A stretch of 15,629 bases of DNA from Phascolarctobacterium succinatutens CAG:287 (GCF_000434895.1 NZ_FR892799.1:1-15629), one strand, 5' to 3'; positions 6,452 to 12,846 are shown, counted from the stretch's first letter. Numbers and translations: made by a program. Notes: a model not told the origin generated them from the letters alone.

Positions 6452-7300
6452 TTATTGTTTATTCTCGGTATATCTGCATTTCGGGTAATTTGAACAACCA
6501 TAGAATTCATGTCCGGCCAGCGCCCCCTTTTTCGCCACACGCAATACTAACTTGCTACCACACCTAGGACACACTTTATTCTGCTGAAGCCTTCGCAAAT
6601 TCATTCTCTCTTGCAGATTTTTTATATGTTCCTGCTTTTGCTCTTCTGTCAACTGTGTATATGGATATAGCAAATCGTAGTACTTATTAATTTTTTCTTG
6701 ATTAAATATAGTTTTGTTCGTATATTTCTGTATACTAGCAGCTAATTGAAATTGTTGAGTCAATATAACATCATCACTAAAAATAGTTACATCTTTAAAT
6801 TCGCATCTATCCGAAAACACTATTACTGAATAAATTTTTCCATCAAACAATCCTAATTTTTTTCGCAAGTATTTTATGTGTGTTCTATTCTGCCAAACAG
6901 GATTATAAAAACGCTCTTTTTGTGCAGAATAACCTTCGCCTAATAAAGATTGTGTCCACCATGCATTCCGTTCATTCCCGAAAATCCAACCACCATAATT
7001 TTTGCTTTCAAATACATATATTCCACTATGATGTATCATTATTGCATCAATCTCAGTCGTTTCTTTGTTTTCCATCGGCAGATAGCAATTAAACAAAAAA
7101 CTCGCTCCATCCATCTCATAATGAAATAATGATTTATAAATCTTATATTCGCCATTCTTACCTTTATCAAATTCTACATCCCAAAATGAATTTTTTGTTA
7201 TTTTTCGATACTGAGATTTATTGTAATTGTCTACTTCTCTGGCACTATGTATACAATAAAGAATTATACACGCTAAAAAAATAATGAAAACTATCGACAT
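6452..7300 (-). CDS. NERD-domain membrane-anchored protein with topoisomerase-type zinc ribbon
   Basis: This 282-aa protein has three parts. An N-terminal transmembrane helix spans about 2-20. A NERD (nuclease-related) domain spans about 45-150, with the PD-(D/E)XK-like signature GKNGE (E51), EID (D85) and FESKNYGGW (E98, K100). A C-terminal zinc ribbon of the topoisomerase I C4 type carries C244, C247, C269 and C275. NERD proteins are predicted nucleases or DNA-processing factors with poorly known roles; some lie in defence or mobile loci. The start has GAGG about 11 nt upstream. It is AT-rich like its partner at 5746-6432, and the pair lies inside the direct-repeat-bounded segment. Nuclease activity is inferred only from the conserved residues. 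Confidence 0.85.
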   Translation of the reverse strand: MSIVFIIFLACIILYCIHSAREVDNYNKSQYRKITKNSFWDVEFDKGKNGEYKIYKSLFHYEMDGASFLFNCYLPMENKETTEIDAIMIHHSGIYVFESKNYGGWIFGNERNAWWTQSLLGEGYSAQKERFYNPVWQNRTHIKYLRKKLGLFDGKIYSVIVFSDRCEFKDVTIFSDDVILTQQFQLAASIQKYTNKTIFNQEKINKYYDLLYPYTQLTEEQKQEHIKNLQERMNLRRLQQNKVCPRCGSKLVLRVAKKGALAGHEFYGCSNYPKCRYTENKQ

Positions 7301-7340
7301 GCTTAACCAATCCTCAATATAAAAATTTAATCACAATATT

Positions 7341-7370
7341 AGTTTATTACTATTATTTCTACTCGGTCAA
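7341..7370 (-). promoter_or_regulatory. Possible promoter of the NERD/exported-protein pair
   Basis: On the minus strand TTGACC (7365-7370), an 18-bp spacer and TAAACT (7341-7346) precede the NERD gene by about 40 nt. The match is moderate in a very AT-rich background. Confidence 0.3.
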
Positions 7371-7433
7371 TTCATTATTTATTTCCAAGATAGCATTGTT
7401 CAAGAATCATTAGAATAAACCTAAAGGCAAACT

Positions 7434-7484
7434 ATAATCAAAAAGCTCACGTGACCATTCCACGTGAGCCTGATTTATAAGGTT
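7434..7484. repeat. Right copy of the 50-bp direct repeat
   Basis: This is nearly identical to 5385-5434, with one additional A. It contains the tRNA-Leu terminator and abuts the encoded CCA end of tRNA-Leu at 7485. Confidence 0.85.
7440..7470 (-). terminator. Terminator of tRNA-Leu
   Basis: GCTCACGTG (7446-7454) pairs with CACGTGAGC (7462-7470), followed by six T on the minus strand. It starts 15 nt after the tRNA 3' end. Confidence 0.85.
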
Positions 7485-7568
7485 GGTGCGAGTGACAGGA
7501 ATCGAACCTGCACGCCGAAAGGCGCTAGATCCTAAGTCTAGTGCGTCTGCCAGTTCCGCCACACTCGC
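7485..7568 (-). tRNA. tRNA-Leu (anticodon UAG)
   Basis: This 84-nt type II tRNA has acceptor GCGAGTG/CACTCGC, discriminator A and encoded CCA (7485-7487). The anticodon stem CTAGA/TCTAG holds the loop CTTAGGA, giving UAG, which reads CUN leucine codons. A long variable arm (GCGCCTTTCGGCGT region) and the TTCGATT T-loop are present. It is transcribed alone, with its own -10 box upstream and a terminator downstream. Confidence 0.95.
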
Positions 7569-7577
7569 ATATAGAAT

Positions 7578-7583
7578 ATTATA
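7578..7583 (-). promoter_or_regulatory. -10 box for tRNA-Leu
   Basis: A perfect TATAAT on the minus strand lies 9 nt upstream of the tRNA 5' end, implying a very short leader. No good -35 box stands at the right distance. Confidence 0.45.
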
Positions 7584-7690
7584 GCATAACAAGAACAAAT
7601 CAATATATACCTTAAATCATTTTTTCAATCGTTGGTATGCTTATAATAAAGAACAATATGAGAAATATAAAAAGTACAGAAATACCACTA

Positions 7691-7739
7691 GTAGTCTAGT
7701 GCGTCTGAAGTAATTATAACTTGTAGTCTAATGCGTGTC
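7691..7739. repeat. Two partial copies of the tRNA-Leu anticodon-arm sequence
   Basis: AGTCTAGTGCGTCTG at 7693-7707 is identical to tRNA-Leu positions 7535-7549. A weaker copy, GTAGTCTAATGCGTGTC, lies at 7723-7739, 32 bp further on. No gene covers 7584-7799; apart from these copies and the terminator at 7800 I see nothing in that AT-rich spacer. Confidence 0.55.
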
Positions 7740-7799
7740 AATAAAAGTTTTAATCAGTAAGAATCATAAAACAATTATTTTGCCACCATCTGTATAAAC

Positions 7800-7828
7800 A
7801 AAAAGCCGTCCTTCTTTCGAAGAACGGC
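7800..7828 (-). terminator. Terminator of the tRNA-His-Gln-Lys cluster
   Basis: On the minus strand GCCGTTCTTC-gaaa-GAAGGACGGC forms a hairpin (one internal mismatch) followed by TTTTTG. It starts about 10 nt after the tRNA-Lys CCA end. Confidence 0.85.
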
Positions 7829-7838
7829 CTTAAATTCG

Positions 7839-7914
7839 TGGTGATCCACCCGAGACTCGAACTCGGGACACCCTGATTAAAAGTCAGGTGCTCTACCAAC
7901 TGAGCTAGTGGATC
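7839..7914 (-). tRNA. tRNA-Lys (anticodon UUU)
   Basis: This 76-nt tRNA has acceptor GATCCAC/GTGGATC, discriminator A and encoded CCA. The anticodon arm CCTGA-CTTTTAA-TCAGG gives UUU, and the T-arm CCGAG-TTCGAGT-CTCGG is canonical. It is the last gene of a three-tRNA transcript. Confidence 0.97.
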
Positions 7915-7916
7915 AT

Positions 7917-7992
7917 TGGCTGGGGCGGCTGGACTCGAACCAACGCATGCGGGAGTCAAAGTCCCGTGCCTTACCGACTTGGCTACGCCCCA
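7917..7992 (-). tRNA. tRNA-Gln (anticodon UUG)
   Basis: This 76-nt tRNA has acceptor TGGGGCG/CGCCCCA (U1-A72, usual for glutamine tRNA), discriminator G and encoded CCA. The anticodon arm CGGGA-CTTTGAC-TCCCG gives UUG. It lies 2 nt from tRNA-Lys, so processing must separate them. Confidence 0.97.
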
Positions 7993-8034
7993 AGCTTATT
8001 AGTGGTTATTCAGATTTATCCAAATCTGAAAAGG

Positions 8035-8111
8035 TGGGGTGACTGGTGGGAGTCGAACCCACGCGTAACGGAGCCACAATCCGCCGTGTTAACCACTTCA
8101 CCACAGCCACC
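8035..8111 (-). tRNA. tRNA-His (anticodon GUG)
   Basis: This tRNA has acceptor GTGGCTG/CAGTCAC, with the extra G-1 facing discriminator C73 as expected for histidine tRNA, and encoded CCA. The anticodon loop TTGTGGC gives GUG. It is first in the cluster. A small hairpin CAGATTT/AAATCTG separates it from tRNA-Gln (about 8011-8028). Confidence 0.96.
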
Positions 8112-8149
8112 ATCTTGTTTCCAAGCTGAATAGCTTGGCGACGAATAGT

Positions 8150-8178
8150 ATTATACTATATTCCCGGCACTGCGTCAA
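8150..8178 (-). promoter_or_regulatory. Strong promoter of the tRNA-His-Gln-Lys cluster
   Basis: On the minus strand TTGACG (8173-8178), a 17-bp spacer and a perfect TATAAT (8150-8155) are present. A leader hairpin CCAAGCT/AGCTTGG (8121-8138) precedes tRNA-His. Confidence 0.8.
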
Positions 8179-8196
8179 TAGGAAAATTTAATTTTT

Positions 8197-8221
8197 ATAA
8201 AAAATCTTACGGCAATCACCG
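8197..8221 (-). terminator. Likely terminator of the symporter-hutP-sda-ridA operon
   Basis: On the minus strand the short stem CGGT-gatt-GCCG is followed by TAAGATTTTTTAT, about 33 nt after the ridA stop. The stem is short, so strength is uncertain. Confidence 0.4.
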
Positions 8222-8253
8222 GACATAGTCAAAAATTGCTTCGCAGCAGTTAA

Positions 8254-8628
8254 TCAGCGGCGGGCAATAACCTCAATTTCTACATGAGCGCCTTTCGGCA
8301 GAGCTGCTACCTGTACAAAGGAGCGTGCCGGCGGCTCAATCTTAAAGGTTTTTGCATAAACAGCATTAATAGCATCAAAATTCTTGATGTCATCTACAAA
8401 AATAGTAGTTTTTACAACATCCATGAATCTGAAGCGTGCTTCCGTAAGGATAGCCTCAATATTGTCTAAAACCTGCTGAGTTTCAGCTTCGATAGAGCTT
8501 TGAACCATTTCACCTGTTTCCGGATTGATAGCAATCTGACCGGATACAAACAGAATCGAACCTGCCAATACAGCCTGAGAATAAGGACCTAAAGCTTTGG
8601 GTGCATTTGTTGTTGCAATAACTTCCAT
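8254..8628 (-). CDS. ridA: RidA family 2-iminobutanoate/2-iminopropanoate deaminase
   Basis: This 124-aa protein has the standard RidA (YjgF/YER057c) length and sequence. RidA forms cytoplasmic trimers that hydrolyse reactive enamine/imine intermediates such as 2-aminoacrylate/2-iminopropanoate to the keto acid and ammonia. Seen here are GPYSQA at 14-19, VSGQIAINPETGE at 28-40, the substrate-carboxylate arginine in PPARSFVQV (R102) and VEIEVIA (E117) at the end. The ATG at 8628 has AAGGAG at suitable distance. It is the last gene of the operon, 25 nt after sdaAA. That fits a role in clearing the 2-aminoacrylate released when the neighbouring serine dehydratase works; the coupling is an inference from context. 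Confidence 0.95.
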   Translation of the reverse strand: MEVIATTNAPKALGPYSQAVLAGSILFVSGQIAINPETGEMVQSSIEAETQQVLDNIEAILTEARFRFMDVVKTTIFVDDIKNFDAINAVYAKTFKIEPPARSFVQVAALPKGAHVEIEVIARR

Positions 8629-8653
8629 GATTAAAGTCTCCTTTGCTACTTTT

Positions 8654-9541
8654 TTATTTACGGGCAAAGTATTTTTTCGCCCACTCTATAGCCGAAGGCG
8701 TTGCGGCCATACCGCCGCCTGCGGTTTCCTTCAAAGCACAGGGAAGTGCATCCCCCACGCTCTTCATGGCATCAATTGCTTCATCAGCATTAATAAAGCT
8801 GCTGATTCCGGCCAGCGCCAGCTCTGCTGCGAGCAGTGCCTGCAAAGCACAGGCTCCGTTGCGTTTAATGCAGGGTACCTCTACCAGCCCTGCCACAGGA
8901 TCGCAAACAAGGCCCAACACGTTTTTAAAAACAACCACTACTGCCGTACCTACCTGCTGCGGTGTGCCGCCCAGCATAGAAACAGCAGCACCTGCTGCCA
9001 TCGCCGCAGCACTGCCGCATTCTGCCTGACAGCCACCCATAGCACCTGCCAGAGAAGCGCGCTCGTTGATTACCATACCAATACTGCCGGCAACCACCAT
9101 ACCACGCTGCAAGGTTGCATCGTCCAGTCCGCAGTGCTTTTTCAGTGCGAAGAACACTCCCGGAAGCACGCCGCTGGCACCTGCGGTAGGAGCAGCAACT
9201 ATACGTCCCATGGCCGCGTTGCATTCACCAACTGCTGTAGCATAGATAACTGCATCCAAAGCCTTCTCGCCCAAAAGATTGACAAAGCCTTCGGCGCCTG
9301 CAGCTGCAGCCAGCTTTTTGGCATCGCCGCCGGTCAGACCGCTGTGCGAGCGGACACCTGATAAACCATGCTCTACTGATTTCTCCATGACGTCCAGCAT
9401 TTCCTGCATCTTCGCCAATAAATCTTCCTGACTGCATTCCAGCTCACGCATATTGTAGTCTATAAGAAATTCGTCTAATGGTTGCTGCCATTCAGCAGCC
9501 TCTTTAATCCAGCTGTTCAAAGACAGCATTTCTTTTTTCAT
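8654..9541 (-). CDS. sdaAA: L-serine dehydratase, iron-sulfur-dependent, alpha subunit
   Basis: This 295-aa catalytic subunit of the two-chain 4Fe-4S L-serine dehydratase of Gram-positive anaerobes converts L-serine to pyruvate and ammonia. Conserved cysteines lie in GGCQAECGS (C171, C175), LVCDPVAGLVEVPC (C213, C224) and the following IKRNGA. SGVRSHSGLTGGDAKKL and AAPTAGASGVLPG are typical family blocks. Being oxygen-sensitive, it fits an anaerobic host. The ATG at 9541 has AGGGG upstream; a GTG 21 nt earlier is less likely. It follows sdaAB by 10 nt. Confidence 0.97.
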   Translation of the reverse strand: MKKEMLSLNSWIKEAAEWQQPLDEFLIDYNMRELECSQEDLLAKMQEMLDVMEKSVEHGLSGVRSHSGLTGGDAKKLAAAAGAEGFVNLLGEKALDAVIYATAVGECNAAMGRIVAAPTAGASGVLPGVFFALKKHCGLDDATLQRGMVVAGSIGMVINERASLAGAMGGCQAECGSAAAMAAGAAVSMLGGTPQQVGTAVVVVFKNVLGLVCDPVAGLVEVPCIKRNGACALQALLAAELALAGISSFINADEAIDAMKSVGDALPCALKETAGGGMAATPSAIEWAKKYFARK

Positions 9542-9551
9542 GCTGCACCCC

Positions 9552-10217
9552 TTACAAAACACTGACGATAAAACGCACCGATTCTATCTGCTGCAGCGCG
9601 CTTATAAGATTGATAATCTCCTGCGGCACTGCCTCATCACATTCAATAACCATAGATGCCATACCGCCCTTGTCGCTGCGGAACAAGCGCATCGTAGCAA
9701 TATTTACGCCGGCATTGGCCAAGGTACTGGTAACCAGCGCAATAACACCTCTTGTATCAATATGCACTGTCAAAATAGCAGGCAGGCGTCCAGTGAGCTC
9801 TACAGGGAACCCATCAATTTCCGTAACCTGTACCTGACCGCCGCCAACAGAAGAACCGACGATATCACAACGGGCACCATTTTCTGCAGTCAGCTTAAAA
9901 AGCACAGTGTTGGGATGAGCCTTATTGCCCAAATCAATTTTATGATAAGAATATTCTAAGCCGTTTTTCTCCGCATAGCTGTCAGCCTGCGGAATGCGTT
10001 CATCATCCGGCAGCCAGCCCATCAGTCCGGCAAGCAGCGCCATATCCGTGCCGTGTCCCTTATAGGTTTCGGCAAAGGAGCCATGCAGATAAATTTCTGC
10101 CTTTACCGGCTTAGCGCCAAGAATACTGGCAGCCAAAAGTCCCAGACGAACAGCACCGGCAGTATGCGAGCTGGAGGGACCAATCATCACCGGTCCGATA
10201 ATATCCAAAATACTCAT
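9552..10217 (-). CDS. sdaAB: L-serine dehydratase, iron-sulfur-dependent, beta subunit
   Basis: This 221-aa beta subunit is the partner of SdaAA. The family signature GPSSSHTAGAVRLG lies at 13-26. A C-terminal ACT domain (about 147-221, ILTVHIDTRGVIALVTSTLANAGVNI) probably senses amino acids. The length is typical. The start has AGAGGTG upstream, lies 9 nt after the hutP stop and has no own promoter visible. Confidence 0.96.
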   Translation of the reverse strand: MSILDIIGPVMIGPSSSHTAGAVRLGLLAASILGAKPVKAEIYLHGSFAETYKGHGTDMALLAGLMGWLPDDERIPQADSYAEKNGLEYSYHKIDLGNKAHPNTVLFKLTAENGARCDIVGSSVGGGQVQVTEIDGFPVELTGRLPAILTVHIDTRGVIALVTSTLANAGVNIATMRLFRSDKGGMASMVIECDEAVPQEIINLISALQQIESVRFIVSVL

Positions 10218-10226
10218 AAAGCACCT

Positions 10227-10667
10227 CTATTCATCACTGGCCAGCGAACGATGTGCCAGTCCGACACACAGCTCATTGAGATTCAGCACGCCAACGCCCA
10301 TATAAATAGCAACGCAAAGATGCTCTCCGGCGCGGGCAATACCGATTTTGCCACCAACATTGAAGCCAAAGGCCTTAACCTTCACCTGCTCCAGTGCTTC
10401 GTGCGCCGCACCGGCCACAGCACCCGCACCCACATGAGATTCGGTTACAAGTCCCTGACGCTGCGCAGCCACTACGGCACGCTCGACAATTTTTACAATA
10501 GAAGGAATAAATTCACCGCCGAAATCAACAGCTGTCGAACGGATACCATGCTCCGCTAAGCGTTCCTTTACCTTCGTTTCCTCCACGCGACTGGAGGTAA
10601 GTGCAATACGCAAGGCAGCACGGCCGATTTCGATGCTGTTGATGCAGCTTTTACTACATTCATGCAT
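10227..10667 (-). CDS. hutP: HutP family RNA-binding regulator
   Basis: This 146-aa protein resembles HutP, which in Bacillus subtilis binds L-histidine and Mg2+, forms hexamers and recognises UAG/NAG triplets in mRNA to prevent termination of the hut operon. Family features are EIGRAALRIAL at 13-23, GGEFIPSIVKIVERA at 50-64, TESH at 75-78, GFNVGGKIGIAR at 101-112 and the end motif GLAHR at 136-140. H78 and H139 correspond to two metal/histidine ligands of the Bacillus protein. The position I align with its H77 is glycine here, so ligand use may differ. The ATG at 10667 has AGGGG about 10 nt upstream. It lies between the symporter and sdaAB with no hut genes nearby. That suggests it regulates this operon, possibly through its UAG-rich leader. 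Confidence 0.85.
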   Translation of the reverse strand: MHECSKSCINSIEIGRAALRIALTSSRVEETKVKERLAEHGIRSTAVDFGGEFIPSIVKIVERAVVAAQRQGLVTESHVGAGAVAGAAHEALEQVKVKAFGFNVGGKIGIARAGEHLCVAIYMGVGVLNLNELCVGLAHRSLASDE

Positions 10668-10716
10668 GTTAGTCACACCCCTCACAAAACAAATTTTATA
10701 TCAGCAGGCGCAAAGA

Positions 10717-12159
10717 TTATTCGTCCTCTTCAGGAACCTCTACAACCTCTTTGATTTTATTTTTATCCAGCATTGCTACCAGCAGGAAGGTAATAATGCA
10801 GATAGGCCATTCAAAGTAAATTACTTCGTTGGCAAAAAGCGGTTTGATGCCTGCCAGCGGGCTGCCGGGAACAAACCAGAGAGCAATGCCGAGAAGGCTC
10901 ACCAATGTAGTCCAGAAAGCAGAGCTGCGACGGCACAGGCCGGGAGCGAACATCGTAAAGAAGAATACACAGGTCAGGCCGCAGGTCATAGACAAACCGG
11001 CAATCATCGTCTTAACAATGCCTGCTGCATTGAAGGCAAACCACAGAGTAATCAGGCCGACAGCAAATACAGACAGGCGGTTGATGATGACAAATTTATT
11101 TTCCGCAACAGCAGGATTAATAAAGCGTTTATAAATATCATTGCTGAAGAGCGTAGCCGCACCCAGCAGAATAGTGCAGGCAGTAGATACATCCGCAGCC
11201 CACAAAGCAGCCAGAGTTACACCGCCGGCAAGAGGATCCAGAGTCATAACAACCTTAGGCATAGCAAGTGCAGCCTGCGCCACCGGCATTTCCGGATACA
11301 TAGCCTTGCAGACAACGCCCAACACAGCGCAGATGAAGCCAACCGGGAAAATCATCAGGCCGGCCAGAACATAACCGTTGCGGGCAGCCTTGGCATTTTT
11401 CGCACCGCAGGCAATCTGTACAGGGCCCTGCGCAGTAATAGTCTGGGTAATCATAACGATAATCCAGCCAAGAATAGTAGCAAAAGCCAGGCCTGCTACC
11501 GGACTGCCCATAACCTCGGGGTTAGGCAGCTTACTGAGCACTGCATCCCAACCGCCTACGTTGGATACAGATTGGATTGCAGAGTAGATAATACCGATAT
11601 AAATCAAGGTAACACTGACGATATTTGCCAGACCGCTGGACCAAAGACCACCAATCAGCGTAATGCCGATAAATACCACGGCACTCATAATCATACCGCC
11701 ATGGAAGGAGAAAATCTCCGGCAGCAGCGAGGACAAAATCGCACCGCCTGCCATGTACTGCAAAGCAGTAATAACGCACATAATGATAACCAGACCGATT
11801 GCAGCGATGGCACGGCCTTTGGTATCATAATAGAACTCAAAGAATTCCGGAATAGTGGAAACCTTCATAGAACGCAGCTTTCCTGCTGCCAAAAGGCCCA
11901 TAACAATAGCACCGATAGACCACGCGCCGTTATACCAGCCTGCTGCCAGACCAACACTGAAGGCACGCTGTGCTACGCCGACGGTAGAAGCAGCACCTAC
12001 TGCCAGGCCGGTAACATTGACAGCTACCAGAATCGTGTTCAGCTTACGTCCGGCCAGCAAAAACGCTGTCGAACCCGAATCAGCCTTGTGCTTAACCCAC
12101 AAGCTGATGCCAAAAAGCAACGCGATGTACACTACGACAATTACCAACTGAATAGACAT
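10717..12159 (-). CDS. Sodium:solute symporter family (SSS) transporter
   Basis: This 480-aa integral membrane protein has about 12-13 hydrophobic helices, beginning with IQLVIVVVYIALLFGISLWV. It shows SSS/SLC5 features: an AGRKLNTILVAVNVTGLAVGAASTVGVAQRAF segment, ALQYMAGGAI, and WAADVSTACTILLGAATLFSNDIYKRF typical of the sodium-coupled core. The C-terminus is acidic (VEVPEEDE). The substrate cannot be told from sequence. Its place as first gene before hutP-sdaAB-sdaAA-ridA makes an amino acid such as serine a reasonable guess. I chose the ATG at 12159 because it starts the first membrane helix and has GAAAGG upstream at rather long spacing (about 12 nt). Confidence 0.88.
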   Translation of the reverse strand: MSIQLVIVVVYIALLFGISLWVKHKADSGSTAFLLAGRKLNTILVAVNVTGLAVGAASTVGVAQRAFSVGLAAGWYNGAWSIGAIVMGLLAAGKLRSMKVSTIPEFFEFYYDTKGRAIAAIGLVIIMCVITALQYMAGGAILSSLLPEIFSFHGGMIMSAVVFIGITLIGGLWSSGLANIVSVTLIYIGIIYSAIQSVSNVGGWDAVLSKLPNPEVMGSPVAGLAFATILGWIIVMITQTITAQGPVQIACGAKNAKAARNGYVLAGLMIFPVGFICAVLGVVCKAMYPEMPVAQAALAMPKVVMTLDPLAGGVTLAALWAADVSTACTILLGAATLFSNDIYKRFINPAVAENKFVIINRLSVFAVGLITLWFAFNAAGIVKTMIAGLSMTCGLTCVFFFTMFAPGLCRRSSAFWTTLVSLLGIALWFVPGSPLAGIKPLFANEVIYFEWPICIITFLLVAMLDKNKIKEVVEVPEEDE

Positions 12160-12267
12160 AAAAACTACACTACCTTTCTTCCATGCTACAAAAGCATAAT
12201 ACTTGTGCTGTAAGAATATAAACCATGCTACCATCCTACAACGTACAATAATTTGTCTTATATTATA
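12160..12267 (-). promoter_or_regulatory. Promoter and UAG-rich leader of the symporter-hutP-sda operon
   Basis: On the minus strand a perfect TATAAT (12262-12267) has only a weak -35 (TTTAAT, 17-bp spacer). The ~95-nt leader from about 12255 holds five TAG triplets (minus strand; plus positions 12236-38, 12228-30, 12186-88, 12170-72, 12165-67). It also has two copies of GTAGCATGG (12223-12231, 12181-12189) and an ATGCT (12194-12198) that can pair with either copy. HutP recognises such triplets in Bacillus, so autoregulation is plausible. Confidence 0.45.
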
Positions 12268-12292
12268 CCAACTTTTTTTAGTAAATTAAAGC

Positions 12293-12379
12293 TCCCGCCA
12301 AAACTTTTCTGCAGCGGGAAAATTTTTGAAATAAAATTTACGTAAAATCTTTCTTGCGCAAGCGTAAGAAAAAGGATTT
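12293..12379. promoter_or_regulatory. Dyads in the divergent intergenic region
   Basis: Two inverted repeats lie between the divergent operons. One is TCCCGC (12293-12298) with GCGGGA (12314-12319). The other is a larger dyad with arms AAATCTTTCTT (12345-12355) and AAGAAAAAGGATTT (12366-12379) around the perfect 10-bp palindrome CTTGCGCAAG (12353-12362). They could be operators or, on the plus strand, a terminator-like hairpin before ATTTATTTTT. No plus-strand promoter is convincing. Confidence 0.35.
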
Positions 12380-12435
12380 TATTTATTTTTGTCGAATTGT
12401 CTAATGTATGTTGTAATACAATGGAGGAAAGAAAT

Positions 12436-12675
12436 ATGTTTACTTATAAAACCTGCGGAGTCTGCTCCCGCGAGATTCATTTTGATATAGTTGACGGCAA
12501 GCTGCACAATGTAAGCTTTGACGGCGGCTGCCCCGGAAATCTGACTGCTATCGGCAAGCTGGTAGAAGGCCAGGACGCTAAAACAGTTGCCGATTTGCTC
12601 AAGGGCAATGACTGCCGCGGCCGCGGCACCAGTTGCGCTGACCAATTGGCCAAAGCTATCGCCGAACATCTGTAA
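12436..12675 (+). CDS. TSCPD-domain small cysteine protein (TIGR03905-like)
   Basis: This 79-aa protein matches the pattern of the uncharacterised four-cysteine TSCPD family found in many anaerobic Bacillota. It starts FTYKTCGVCSREIHFDI, then DGGCPGNLTAIGKLVEG, and ends GTSCADQLAKAI, the last block being the TSCPD signature also seen at the end of some ribonucleotide reductases. Cysteines are at 7, 10, 32, 60 and 67, arranged as for metal binding. Function is unknown. The ATG at 12436 has GGAGG at 12423-12427. It stands alone on the plus strand; a structured repeat separates it from corA. Confidence 0.88.
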   Translation: MFTYKTCGVCSREIHFDIVDGKLHNVSFDGGCPGNLTAIGKLVEGQDAKTVADLLKGNDCRGRGTSCADQLAKAIAEHL

Positions 12676-12713
12676 TTTATAAAAATTGGTGCTTTATCAC
12701 AAAATTAATTAAA

Positions 12714-12817
12714 CAGGCGTGAGAGAAAGTGCCGGATGCCAGGCAATGGCGACGACGGCGTACTTCTCGTACGTCTAGGAGCCGTTGTGACGCAGACGTT
12801 GCTTTATATCACGCCTG
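12714..12817. repeat. ~102-bp structured repeat, unit D
   Basis: The outer arms CAGGCGTGA (12714-12722) and TCACGCCTG (12809-12817) are a perfect inverted repeat. They differ from AGACGCACGA/TCGTGCGTCT of unit B by paired changes. The core GCGTAC-ttctc-GTACGT and flanks GACGACG and CTAGGAG are conserved; the middle stem is CAATGG/CCGTTG (one G-U). It lies 12 bp before the corA ribosome site, more than 12 kb from the other copies. Confidence 0.85.
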
Positions 12818-12846
12818 CCAGGAAAGAGGAAAGGAGGAACCCTACT

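Noticed and set aside
10633..12213. 526-codon open frame antisense to the symporter
   Set aside because: Its composition (Asn/Gln/Arg/His-rich, no motif) is typical of a shadow frame, and the opposite strand encodes a clear membrane transporter.
12389..12417. Plus-strand promoter TTGTCG-17-TGTAAT before the TSCPD gene
   Set aside because: Its start point near 12424 would fall inside the ribosome site, giving a nearly leaderless mRNA; the boxes are also imperfect.
12736..12846. N-terminal extension of CorA
   Set aside because: It is encoded by the structured repeat, and the start at 12847 has a strong ribosome site and matches the family's beginning.
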